DNA of 64,000 bases from UBA10649 sp963700745. GTDB lineage: Bacteria > Actinomycetota > Actinomycetes > S36-B12. The notes under the pieces were generated by a model. The model saw only the letters and a program-made list of their open reading frames with translations, was not told the DNA's origin and ran no database searches. Positions within the stretch are counted from its first letter, which is position 1. Each line of letters opens with the position of its first letter. Made by a program: the position numbers and the translations under genes. Where the stretch lies: positions 1 through 64,000 of the forward strand of contig CAVOYT010000009.1 of the NCBI GenBank assembly GCA_963700745.1, written 5' to 3'. This document shows positions 27,490 through 36,987 of this stretch, one piece after another.

Positions 27490-28267
27490 CCTGCCGAGAC
27501 TAGTGCGGCGTCCGCCAGGACGGATCCGTCGGGACGCGCGATGACGCGACCGATAGCCGTCATGGCGACGGACCCAGTCCACGCCGTCGTCCCCCATCGC
27601 GAACCCGATGGTCGCGAAGCCGTCGGCCTCGGCGATGTCGGGGCCGACGACCGTGAAGGACAGCAGGTTGCCGCGGGGCGGTCCATTGCCCGCCCAGATG
27701 TGCTGGCCACGCTGGGCCGTGCCGGACGTCGCCACCGCGAGGTCCGTGGCCTCGACCAGGGCGAGAACACCGTGACTGCGGCGAGGATCCTGCACGGCGA
27801 CCCGCCAGGGACGGTCGACCGACGCCCGGCCCGCGCAGTACGCGTCGCCGCCGATCCCGACGACGAAGTTCGCCAGGCCGCGCGCGCGCAGGACCTCCAC
27901 GGCCGAGCGCGATGGAGTAGCCCTTGACGTATCCGGCCGTGTCGAGGGCGCGAGTGTGCGGGTCCCGGATCCGGAACACGCCGTCGGAGTCGGCGTGCAG
28001 GCGACCGCACTCGCGCAGGACGTGCTCGATCTCGGCGACCGCCTCGTCGCTGACCTCCTGGCCGGCGACCCACCTGCTGATGTCGCTGTCGCGGCGGTAG
28101 TGGCTGAACCGCTGCTCGAGGCCATCGAGGCACCGACGCGCGTCCGCGAGCGATTGCTCGACCTCTTCCGGCCCGAGTCGGGCGACATCCTCGTCGGCGA
28201 CGACGATGCTGCCCATGGTGCCCATGACCGGGAACACCAGGCGCCCAGCACGATCAGGGCTGCTCAC
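27486..28267 (-). CDS. apbE: FAD:protein FMN transferase (frameshifted)
   Basis: ApbE transfers FMN from FAD to a Thr/Ser of target proteins outside the cytoplasmic membrane. Pieces seen: VMGTMGSIVV at the N-terminus, a heme-free LEQRFSHYRRDSDISRW segment, DTAGYVKGYSIALGR, then, after a break near 27915, LANFVVGIGGDAYCAGR, GTAQRGQHIWAG and VVGPDIAEADGFATIGFAMG, the last with the catalytic metal-binding region. GTG at 28267 overlaps the stop of the FMN-binding gene (GTGA). The neighbouring FMN_bind protein is the obvious substrate. No clear signal peptide is visible. Confidence 0.88.
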
Positions 28268-28744
28268 AGGGAGTCCAGGATCGACTGCAGCGAGTCGTGG
28301 TAGCCCTGCGAGGTGTACGTCGCGCCGGACACGTAGTCGAACTGCGTGGGGCTCTGATTGGCCATGGCATCCAGTTGCGGGATGGCGTAGGAGTTGATCA
28401 TCTGCGACTTGCGGTCGCTGGCGGGCCAGGTGAGCGCCTGGACCGAGCACACCTGCTGCCCGGCCACCGTGGCGGAGACCTGCACCGGTCCCCACGGCGT
28501 CATGGCCGCGCCCCCGGTGATCTGCTCTCCCCCGGACGCGCAGGAGTCGGCCGCTGGCGCCTCGGCCTGGGTGTCCGCTGGCGCCTGGGCGCCGCCTGCA
28601 TGGCTGCGTGCCCGCACGGTGGCGTCACCCGGTCGCGGTGGCGTCCGTCCGTCCGGCGAGCGCCGGGTCGGCCACGCCGACGATGACGATGGCGAGGCCG
28701 CCCAGGGCCGCCGCGGGTGCGAGGCGTCGTGCGAGTCCAGCCAT
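28264..28744 (-). CDS. FMN-binding domain protein, ApbE substrate (one frameshift)
   Basis: ATG at 28744 lies 1 base after the stop of the reductase gene. A signal peptide (MAGLARRLAPAAALGGLAIV) is followed by an Ala/Pro-rich linker and an FMN_bind domain with the flavinylation motif SGATYTSQGY, where the Thr after GA is expected to be linked to FMN by ApbE. The signal peptide frame reaches a stop near 28620, so there is a one-base error around 28620-28660. Its role is probably to carry electrons on covalent FMN outside the membrane. About 160 residues. Confidence 0.85.
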
Positions 28745-28745
28745 G

Positions 28746-30162
28746 TCAGATCCCGAATCTCTCGTGGTGGATGTGGTCGGTGGGGACGCCTGCCTTGCGC
28801 ATGCCGGTCATGACGGCGGACTCCAGCGAGGCCGGTCCGCACACGAACACGTGCCGATCCCGCAGGTCGGGAATCCAGGCGCGCAGCGTCTCCGGGGAGA
28901 ACGGATCGGTGCGGGTGAACCAGTGCCGCGGCCCGGTCAGGATGTGCAGCGAGCCGTTGCGCGCGGCGACCATGCGTTCGAGCTCCAGCCGGTGCGCGAG
29001 ATCGGACTCGTCGCGCACGCGCACGATGACCATCGGGCGCTGATGCGGGACCGCAGTCCTCCAGGATGGCGCGGATCGGCGAGATCCCGACCCCACCGGC
29101 AACGAGCACGAGGGGCGCCCCCTCGGCCTGCTCGGCGGTGAACACGCCGTACGGCCCCTCGAGGATCACCCGGGTGCCCGGAGGCACGCGAAGCAGGTCG
29201 GTGGAGTCGTCGCCCAGCTCCTTGATGGTGAAGCGCAGGCCCGCCGTGGTCGGCGCGGCCGAGACCGAGAACGGGTGGGCCTGCCACCACAGGTTGCGAG
29301 TGAGGGGGCGCACGTTGAAGAACTGGCCGCCGGCCACCCGCAGCCGCCGAAGGCCGGGGCCGGAGACATGGAGCGACCCGATCCCGTTCGCCTCGCGGGA
29401 GACGGCCGTCACGTAGAAGCGGCGGGTAACCGACCGCACGACGTCACCGAGTCGGGCGTAGAGGACCAGAGCGGCCGTGGCCGCGAAGAGGGCGCTCCAC
29501 CACCAGAAGGCGAACGTGTCCGTGGCGAAGTCGGCGCCGAGCGTGAGCTGGTGCCCGAAACCGAGCAGGACCGCGAGATAGCCGGTCAGGTGCACGAAGT
29601 ACCACGTCTCGTACGGGACGAGCCGTCGGACCCGGCGCCACGAGGACAGCCCGATCACGATCATGAGGACCGTCCCGACGGTGGCGGCCACCATCCACGC
29701 CTCGTTGGCGAGCAGGTCCACCAGGCCGCTGACGATCGTCCCCCCGGTCGAGGCACCCCATGCCCACGTGTCGGTCACCGCGTGCACGACGACGCTGACG
29801 ACCGTGACGATCCCGAACCAGCGGTGGGCGGCAAGGAGCTGGTCCTGGCCGTAGCGGCGCTCGATGAACCTCGGTCGGGACGACAGGATGATTCCCCCGA
29901 GGGCCGCGAGTGCGGCGATCAGTCCGGAGAGCTGCCCGAGTCCCGAGAGCGTCCCGACCCCGCCGGAGAGCAGTTCGCTGAGTCCGCCGTGCTGCCACCA
30001 GATGCCGAGGGTGACCGCGACGACGAAGCCCGCGCCAGCCACGAGATCTGAGGTCAGGACCTTGGCCGGGCGCGGGCGTGGCAGGCGACGGACCATCGGC
30101 CGCTCGGCCGTGGGTCGGCGGCGCTCAGTCTCCTCGTGGCGAGGAGTGCTCGTCAGGCTCAT
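28746..30162 (-). CDS. Ferric reductase-like transmembrane flavoprotein (one frameshift)
   Basis: About 472 residues. The N-terminal half has six hydrophobic helices with paired His for b-type hemes (AAHRWFGIVTVVSVVVHAV and WYFVHLTGYLAVLLGFGHQL), the ferric reductase-like membrane domain. The C-terminal half is a ferredoxin-NADP reductase-like module: FAD-binding AHPFSVSA, NAD-binding LVLVAGGVGISPIRAILED and the end HVFVCGPASLESAVMTGMRK. Frame change near 29050. It would pass electrons from NAD(P)H through FAD and heme across the membrane. Here the likely acceptor is the FMN-binding protein, its downstream neighbour. Confidence 0.88.
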
Positions 30163-30246
30163 GATCCAATCGTCGCGTCCTCGCGGGTCGATCTCGACCG
30201 CGAAGGGCCCCCCTGACCGAACCCGTACAAACCCCCAACGAGCCGA

Positions 30247-30813
30247 TTACCCCAGTGCCTCGGGCGGGGCCGAACTGCTCTCGAGGACCGCCGCGATGAG
30301 CGTGCCGAGTTCCATGGCGTCGGTCCCCCCGACGATGCGCGCAGCGATGCGGCCCTCGCGGTCCAGGATGACCGTGCTGGGCAGCGAGGACGGTGGCACT
30401 CCCGGGATGGTCCGCAGGATCGCACCGTCCTCGTCGACGATGCTCGGGTACGGAACGCCGAATTCGTCGACGAAGCCCTGGGCGGAAACCGGGTCGTCGG
30501 TGACGTTCAGCCCGACCACCGCGACGTCGTCCGGGTTCGCGCCCTCGGACAGCGAAACGAAGGCCGGGATCTCGTCGCGGCACGGGGCGCACCACGAGGC
30601 CCACGAGTTCAGGACGACCACCCGCCCGCGCAGGTCCGCGACGTCCAGCCGCTGTCCGTCGAGCGTGGTGCCGGCGATCGTCGGAGCGGACTCCCGGGCG
30701 TCGGCCGTCACCGTCTCCGTCCCGACGACGGGCGGCTGATCGCGTCCGCAGGAGACGAGAGCGAGCGCAGCGAGCGCGACGACCATGAGGGTCGGGATCC
30801 GCCGGCTCAGCAC
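30247..30813 (-). CDS. TlpA/ResA-family thiol-disulfide lipoprotein
   Basis: Intact 188 residues. Lipoprotein signal with lipobox-like LALVSCG at residues 18-24. The thioredoxin-fold domain has VVVLNSWASWCAPCRDEIPA (active-site WCAPC) and cis-Pro in LPSTVILDREG, typical of TlpA/ResA. Such proteins act outside the membrane on cytochrome c or copper-site cysteines. It follows the cytochrome oxidase/CopD genes on the same strand, which fits a job in preparing the CuA Cys pair or heme sites (inference). The 40-base gap before it is compatible with the same operon. Confidence 0.88.
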   Translation of the reverse strand: MLSRRIPTLMVVALAALALVSCGRDQPPVVGTETVTADARESAPTIAGTTLDGQRLDVADLRGRVVVLNSWASWCAPCRDEIPAFVSLSEGANPDDVAVVGLNVTDDPVSAQGFVDEFGVPYPSIVDEDGAILRTIPGVPPSSLPSTVILDREGRIAARIVGGTDAMELGTLIAAVLESSSAPPEALG

Positions 30814-30853
30814 GATGGCATGCTAACTCGCCTGCGATCCGATTGCGTTCCGC

Positions 30854-31222
30854 CTAGTCCGGAGGGGCCCCCGGGGGATGCCGGCGGTGCAGGTCCTCGA
30901 GGTAGGTCTCCCACTCCACCTGCCCCGCGTCCGGTCGATCGTCCGCCGGCACGGCCGCATCCGCCTCGGCAGTGAGGCGATCGACCCTCCGGCGCCACCG
31001 GTCGGCAAGCCCCCGAGTGACCGAGCCCTCGGTGCGGTAGCGGTACCAGATCCAGACGCAGAAGGCGGCGATCATGGGCCACTCGAACATGTATGCCCAG
31101 GCCCGCCAGACACCCTCCGAGGCGCGGCGCACTTCGATGACCGTGAAGACAGTGCACAGGGTCAGGGCCAGGGCGAGCGGGACGTGCAGGGTCCACACGT
31201 CGCGCCACCGGCCGCGGTTCAC
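30854..31222 (-). CDS. Small membrane protein of oxidase/CopD cluster
   Basis: GTG at 31222 overlaps the copD stop by 4 bases. 122 residues with two hydrophobic helices (WTLHVPLALALTLCTVFTVI and YMFEWPMIAAFCVWIWYRY), then a charged C-terminus (ADRWRRRVDRLTAEADAAV). Similar two-helix proteins occur next to oxidase and CopD genes in actinobacteria; I know no assigned function. Intact frame. Confidence 0.7.
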   Translation of the reverse strand: MNRGRWRDVWTLHVPLALALTLCTVFTVIEVRRASEGVWRAWAYMFEWPMIAAFCVWIWYRYRTEGSVTRGLADRWRRRVDRLTAEADAAVPADDRPDAGQVEWETYLEDLHRRHPPGAPPD

Positions 31223-32679
31223 TCGGCCACCATCGCCATCGGCTCGCGCAGCGCCACCGCGGGACGACGGACGCGTGCCAGCCACATCAGCAGGATGGCC
31301 TCGACCAGTACGACGCTGGCGACGCTGGGCCGCCAGTCTGGCTCCACCGTCGCCAGCCGCCCGCTCAGCCACGTGACCACGGGCCAGCCGATCATCACGA
31401 TGATGACGCCCAGGGCACCCCGTGGGCTGTCGACGGCCATGGCCCACAGGGAGCCGACGACAAGCAGAACGCCAGAACCCACGATCACCGCGACCTCCCG
31501 ACCCAGGGTGGCCTGCAGGATCCCGACTCCCGTCACCTCCGCGACGACCACCAGGAGGCTGACCGCGGGCACCTCGGGACGGGTCCGCAGCCACATCCAC
31601 CAGCGGCCGTTCGGGCGTTGGGGGACCGACCAGGCCAGCACGACGGGACCGGCGACAGCCAGCGTCGCGGCGGCCAGCGGCGTATAGACCTCGCGCCCTG
31701 GGAACGGCGCGTTCGGTCCGATCCGCGCAAGGGCAACGCCGAGCGCGACAGCGACGCCCATGACGGTCATCTCCCAGCCTGCGATCCGGGTGAGCAGACT
31801 CACCGATCCACGTCGGTCCCCGTCAAGACGGGACACCACGCGAAGGCGCTGGAGCCAGCCGAACCGGATGAGCGCCGCGAGAAGCACCACCTTGGCCAGC
31901 ACGAGGGATCCGTATGTGGTGCCCACGAACGACGTCGGCGAACCGACCCTCAGCGAGGCGTTCAGCAGGCCCGACTCGGCCACGAGGATCACGCACCACA
32001 GGGCCAGCAGACTGAACCGCGGGATCAGTTCGGCGCCGCGATCGGGCTCCGCCCGCAGGAGGGCGACGAGGGTGGCGAGTCCACCCACCCACACCGAGAT
32101 CGCCGCGAGGTGCACCATGAGGCTCACCGTCGCTCCGGAATGACTGGTGATCACGCCCGCATGACCGACGAACGAGGGCGCAGCCGTCGCCGAGAGCGCC
32201 ACCGCGGCCACGATGGCGGCCCCCCGTCTGGAGGCGACCCTCCCCGCGGCGAGGGCCACCGCCGCCACCGCCACGAGTTCGAACACGAGCACCCGCCCGG
32301 CGGTCACGTCCAGCAGGAACGCCCGCGAGGCCGGCATCCCGATGACCTCAAGTGGAGTGGCCGCAAGGGCGTCCGACAAGGTCACCAGCACCTGGACGAT
32401 CACCAGGCCGAGCCAGATCACGGCCCAGGTCGTCGCCCATCGAATGGCGCGCGTGGCCGGTCGATCCGGCAGCACGCCGCCGATCACGAGGCACCCCACC
32501 ACCAGAAGCGCGGAGACGTCGCGAGCGAAGCCGGCGATCGGCGAGAAGGCCTGGACGATGACCGGAGGTGCGGGCAGTCCGGGGAACTGCTGAGCCACGA
32601 GGGATCCGGCCGCCCACAGCACCACGACCAGGACCGGCAGACCCCACCACAGTGGGGCACCGAGTCGAAGCCTCGTCAT
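31219..32679 (-). CDS. CopD-domain membrane protein
   Basis: Intact, 486 residues and about 12 hydrophobic helices. The CopD region includes SFVGHAGVITSHSGATVSLM, VHLAAISVWVGGLATLVALL and ARFGWLQRLR-like sequence; its conserved His and Trp lie on helices. CopD proteins are linked to copper uptake across the membrane. ATG at 32679 overlaps the stop of the ctaE-like gene (ATGA); an open frame upstream to 32787 is antisense-like coding of that gene. Its place inside the oxidase operon suggests copper supply to the CuA/CuB sites. Confidence 0.85.
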   Translation of the reverse strand: MTRLRLGAPLWWGLPVLVVVLWAAGSLVAQQFPGLPAPPVIVQAFSPIAGFARDVSALLVVGCLVIGGVLPDRPATRAIRWATTWAVIWLGLVIVQVLVTLSDALAATPLEVIGMPASRAFLLDVTAGRVLVFELVAVAAVALAAGRVASRRGAAIVAAVALSATAAPSFVGHAGVITSHSGATVSLMVHLAAISVWVGGLATLVALLRAEPDRGAELIPRFSLLALWCVILVAESGLLNASLRVGSPTSFVGTTYGSLVLAKVVLLAALIRFGWLQRLRVVSRLDGDRRGSVSLLTRIAGWEMTVMGVAVALGVALARIGPNAPFPGREVYTPLAAATLAVAGPVVLAWSVPQRPNGRWWMWLRTRPEVPAVSLLVVVAEVTGVGILQATLGREVAVIVGSGVLLVVGSLWAMAVDSPRGALGVIIVMIGWPVVTWLSGRLATVEPDWRPSVASVVLVEAILLMWLARVRRPAVALREPMAMVAE

Positions 32680-33345
32680 GACTCCGAGAACGTGCCGAAG
32701 GCCGGGCTGCCGGGGTTCGGGCTGTCGGTCATCGTGGTGGCGAAGAGGGCCCCCAGGAGGATGGCGACCGTCACGAACGTCATCCACATCGCCACGAAGC
32801 GTGCGTGTGAGTGGTTGTCAGGGGTGATGCGACCGGCCCGCACCCGGGTGAGGATCGACGGAACCAGGAACAGGACGAGGGCGAGGTGCCCCGCGCTGGC
32901 CAGTGCCAGCCAGTAGGTCGTGGTCGCGTAGGCCCCGTCGGACGGTCCGAAGGGGAAGGTGACCAACTGGGCGATCTGTCCGACGAACGTGACGACGACG
33001 ATGAGCCCCGACACGACGCAGGCGGTGGCCAGGCGGCCCGACGTGGCCGGCCGCCATGCCCCGGACTCCCCACCACATGACGAGGGCCGCGAGCGCGATT
33101 CCGGCGACGATCGCCCAGAACGGCAGCGGCGCCGCCCACGCGTCGTTCGGGGGCGCCCACGCGTCGTTGACGTTCAGCGACCACAGGTAGGCGTAGGCGA
33201 TCAGCAGCGCGACGACGCCGGTGGCGTCCGACACGATGCACAGCCAGATGCCGAGTCGGTTGCGCCGCGCGTTGACCGAGACCGGCTCGCCGGTCGTCGG
33301 GTACCGGGGCTCGGACGCGGCCGCAGTGTCCATCACAGCGCTCAT
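32676..33345 (-). CDS. ctaE: Cytochrome c oxidase subunit III-like protein (frameshifted)
   Basis: About 223 residues with about five membrane helices: NRLGIWLCIVSDATGVVALL, PFWAIVAGIALAALVMWWGV, then, in another frame after about 33050, GLIVVVTFVGQIAQLVTFPF, YWLALASAGHLALVLFLVPS and FVAMWMTFVTVAILLGALFA. The Trp/Asp-rich start of the first helix resembles subunit III of heme-copper oxidases. It stabilises the complex rather than carrying cofactors. ATG 33345 overlaps the ctaD stop (ATGA). The gene order ctaC-ctaD-ctaE supports the call; the sequence is divergent. Confidence 0.75.
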
Positions 33346-35301
33346 CGCGCACCCACCGTCACGTTGTCGTCGCGGTCGAGCCGAGCCTCGGTCGCGTCGT
33401 ACGGGTCGGGCACCCCGTAGTCGTACGGGTCGCTAGGTGACGACGGGAAGGACCGGGAAGTTCTCCAGCGGCACCGGGGTCTCCGTCTGCCAGTCGAGGG
33501 TCTTGGCGCCCCACGGATTGCCCGACGCGACGACTCCCCCGCGCCAGGAGGTGATGATCGCGTACAGGAAGATGAGCATCCCGATGCCGATCGATGTAGG
33601 CACCGATCGTCGACAGCCAGTTCGACACGTTGAACGCGTCGTCGAACTGCAGCACGCGGCGCGGCATGACCCTGCAGTCCGGCGACGAACATCGACCGAA
33701 GGTGAGCTGGAAGCCGAAGAACGCGGTCCAGAAGCCGATCGACCCGATGCGCTCGTCCAGCATGCGGCCGGTCATCTTCGGGAACCAGTACGCGATGGCT
33801 CCCATGGCACCGAAGAGCCCGGCACCCATGAGCATGAAGTGGAAGTGCGCGACGACGAACATGCTGCCGTGCATGTACTGGTCGACGGGCACGTCCGAGA
33901 GGTACACGCCCGTGATGCCACCGACGATCTTGTTCCACAGCATCGCGTAGACGGCCATCATCGGCAGTCGCAGTCCACACCTTGCCCCGCCACATCGTGC
34001 CGAGCATGACGAGGACGAGGAAGCCGAACGGGATCGAGATCAGCTCCGTCGAGAGCATGAACGGATAGTCGGCCGCTGGGGCGAAGCCCGTCATGTACAT
34101 GTGGTGCACCCACACGAGCGCGCTGATGCCCACGACGCCGGCGAAGCCCGCGACCGCGATCCTGTAGGAGAACAGCGGCTTGCGCAGGAAGACCACCATG
34201 AGCTCCAGGAGGGCCGCCGTCGCCGGGATCACGATGACGTACACCTCGGGATGTCCGAGCAGCCAGAAGAGGTTCTCGTACAGCCAGACGCTGCCGCCCA
34301 TCGCGGGATGAAGAAGGACGAGTCGATGACCTTGTCGCTCAGGGCCAGGATCTGCGAGTACTGGAACATCGGGAACCAGATCAGCCCCATGATCGACGAC
34401 GGCGAGCGATGCCGATCACGAAGACCGGGACCCGGTTCCACGTCATGCCGCGAGCGCGCATGGTCACGATCGTGGTGATGAGGTTGACGCCGGCCACACC
34501 CGTGGAGAACGCGAACGTGATGATGCAGATCTGGTAGCCGATCATGCCGACCGGCGCCTGCGCGCCGAGCGGCTGGTAGACCGTCCAGCCGTCACGGATG
34601 CCGCCCAGGAGCACGTTGCTGAGCAGCGGGGGGACGGCGGCGAACAGCAGCCAGAAGCTCAGCGCGTTCAGCCGCGGGAACGCCATGTCCCGTGCCCCGA
34701 TCATCAGCGGCACGACGAAGTTGCCCAGCGGACCGGCGATCACGATGATCATCGCGATGATCATCACGATGCCGTGCGTGCCGATGATCGAGTTGTAGAA
34801 GTTCGGGTCGAACACCTCGGTCCACGTCGCTCCGAGTTCGGTGCGGATCAGCATGGCGAAGAAGCCGCCGACCCCCAGCAGCACCAGCGACATGACCAGG
34901 TACTGGATGCCGACCACCTTGTGGTCGGTGGTGTACTTCCAGTAGCTTCCACTTGCCCTGGCCTCGACCGGCCATGTACTCGGCGTCCGCGTGCGTCAGG
35001 TCATGCCCCAGCATCCAGCGGATCGGTCCGGCGAAGGCTCCGATGCCTGCCATGAAGCCGATCACCCAGGCGATGTAGGTAGCCGCGATCAGGGCGTTGA
35101 GGCCGGCCTGCTACTGGTTGGCGTTCTGGGTGCCCCACGGTACGAGCATGCTGCCGATGGCGTAGGTGATGACCGCCAGCACGACGCCGGCGATCAGGAC
35201 TCCTGTGACGATGCTCGTGTGGCGCAGGAATCCGCCCGGCCCGCCGTGCTGCGTCGGCTGCGGCACGGCGGGATGCTCGTGGATCGCGAGGTGGTCGTCA
35301 T
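33342..35301 (-). CDS. ctaD: Cytochrome c oxidase subunit I (frameshifted)
   Basis: Heme-copper oxidase catalytic subunit that reduces O2 to water and pumps protons. Landmarks: low-spin heme His in IGTHGIVMII, CuB His and cross-linked Tyr in LLGHPEVYVIVIPA, two CuB His in VWVHHMYMTG and heme ligands in VVAHFHFMLMGAG. GHPEVY marks an A-type enzyme. The N-terminus in a second frame (DHLAIHEHPAVPQP, then hydrophobic TGVLIAGVVLAVITYAIGSM) begins at ATG 35301, which overlaps the ctaC stop. At least six frame changes (about 35295, 35115, 34950, 34400, 34300, 33970, 33600) split it. About 650 residues in total. Confidence 0.92.
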
Positions 35302-36169
35302 ACCGTCCTCTTCCCGCCCATCTCCCGGACCCACGAGTCGAACTCCTCCTGGGTCACGACGTTGATATTGGTCTCCATGTAGGCGTGGTGGAGACCGCAC
35401 AGTTCGGCGCACCGGATGTTGAACGTGCCGAGCTTGTCCGGGGTGACGCCGGTGTTGGTGATGGCACCGGGATTGGCATCGATCTTCACGCCGAGCTCGA
35501 CGACCCAGAAGTTGTGGACGACATCCTTGGAGGTGACGTTGAAGTACAGCGGCGTGTTGATCGGGACCACGAGGGTGTCGGACTGGATCTTCCCGTACCC
35601 GGGTACTCGAACGACCAGAGCCACTGCTGCCCCGTCACGTTGACGTCGATGGCTCGGGTGTCGCGCGGCTGCTGGTTCGCCGGGGTGGATCCGTACGAGT
35701 ACGCGGTGATCGTCGCGAGCTCGACGAGGCCCCACACCACCAGGAAGCCGGCCAGCAGGCTGTGTCGCCGATACCCACAGGACGATGGCCGTGCGCGTTG
35801 GTGCGAATGGCCGGGCTGTCCTGCATCGGCGGCTCGTCGCCCGGTGACCCGGCCCCAGCCCAGCAGGCTGTAGATGAGGATCGCCGCTGTGATGGCCATC
35901 AGCGGCGAGGACACGATGGTGAACACGAAGACGGTCTTCTCGAGCTCGACCATGATCGCGGAGGCCGGCCCGCCGGAGAGGTTCATGAAGTGCAGGACGA
36001 GCCACGCGATCGGCAGGATGATCAGGCACAGCACGCCGGCGAGGAACAGCACGTGTCGCACGTAGCTGCGGGAGAGCCACTCCTTGAGGCGGTGCGTCGG
36101 GTCGGGTCGGTTGGTGGGCTCCTCCGGCTCGCCGAAGTCCGTATCGGGCGGGTTGTCGATGGTCGACAT
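35298..36169 (-). CDS. ctaC: Cytochrome c oxidase subunit II (frameshifted)
   Basis: Subunit II receives electrons at the binuclear CuA centre. An N-terminal cytoplasmic part (MSTIDNPPDTDFGEPEEP) is followed by three hydrophobic helices, a cupredoxin domain starting VNVTGQQWLWSFEYPGTG and the CuA loop CAELCGLHHAYM (C-x3-C-x3-H-x2-M) with the upstream ligand in DVVHNFWVVEL. Frame changes near 35800 and 35600. There is no cytochrome c domain at the C-terminus, so this is aa3- rather than caa3-like. ATG at 36169 overlaps the stop of the preceding cupredoxin gene (TGATG). Confidence 0.9.
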
Positions 36170-36924
36170 CAGACCACCGTGACCGTTCCGCTCATCCAGC
36201 CGCGCTCGCTCATGACGCCCCCGAAGGCGACGTATCCGTCACCGCAGGGGTCCTCGCAGTTCCAGATGTACTCGCCGGGATCCCCGGTGATGAAGGTGAA
36301 CGTGATGTCCTGCGGCTTGGGATAGCCGTTCGCCTCGTTCTTGGCACTGTCGGGGACTGCAAGCATGGGAACGCTGACGAAGAAGTCGGGCTGGGTGTCC
36401 TCCGGGAACTGGTGGATGGTGAACGTGTGGGCCACGTTCTTCGGCTCGATTCCGTCCTTCGCGGTGCCGTTGTATGTGGCGGTCCCATCGAGAGTCCCGT
36501 GCACCTTGGCGAAGAACGGATTCCACAGCGTGGAAGCGTTGTCGTACTGATGAACAGTCATGGTGATCACGGAGTTGGCCGGCAGCTGAAGGCTCGTGGA
36601 GGGCCAGTAGAAGGGCCAGTCACTCGTATCCGCGTAGGTAGTCGAGCCCGTTGACGGGCCGGGCACGTCCGGTGAGCTCTGCGGGTAGATGGACAACTCG
36701 ATGGTCGCGTGCGGCAGTTCGCCCTGCGGCGTCGTCATGGTGCCGACGACCTTGGCTTCGATCACGGCCGGCTCCGCCTGTGCGGCATTCAGTCCCCAGA
36801 CGGATCCAGCGACCACCACGACGCCGATCAGGACAGTGATCAGGGCGAACAACGCACGCTTCACGCCGGCAACACCGCCGTCCACGAGCTGTGCCCGAGC
36901 CGCCCCCGGGCTGAATTCGCGCAC
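36169..36924 (-). CDS. Membrane-anchored cupredoxin, CuA-like (subunit II paralogue?)
   Basis: Intact. A signal anchor (VKRALFALITVLIGVVVVAG) precedes a cupredoxin-type domain with NVAHTFTIHQF and a copper-loop-like NCEDPCGDGYVAFGGVM. The loop has the C-x3-C of CuA, but the His normally three residues later is absent and a Met comes later. It may bind one copper or a modified CuA and pass electrons to, or carry copper for, the oxidase downstream. The annotated ATG 36924 is the furthest start; GTG at 36864, just before the anchor, is an alternative. It is the first gene of the oxidase operon, divergent from ctaG. Confidence 0.75.
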   Translation of the reverse strand: MREFSPGAARAQLVDGGVAGVKRALFALITVLIGVVVVAGSVWGLNAAQAEPAVIEAKVVGTMTTPQGELPHATIELSIYPQSSPDVPGPSTGSTTYADTSDWPFYWPSTSLQLPANSVITMTVHQYDNASTLWNPFFAKVHGTLDGTATYNGTAKDGIEPKNVAHTFTIHQFPEDTQPDFFVSVPMLAVPDSAKNEANGYPKPQDITFTFITGDPGEYIWNCEDPCGDGYVAFGGVMSERGWMSGTVTVV

Positions 36925-36987
36925 ACTATCGTGGGCGACGCCCGCCGTGGGGGATTTCGCGAAGCACGTCAGGGAACGGAGGACGCC

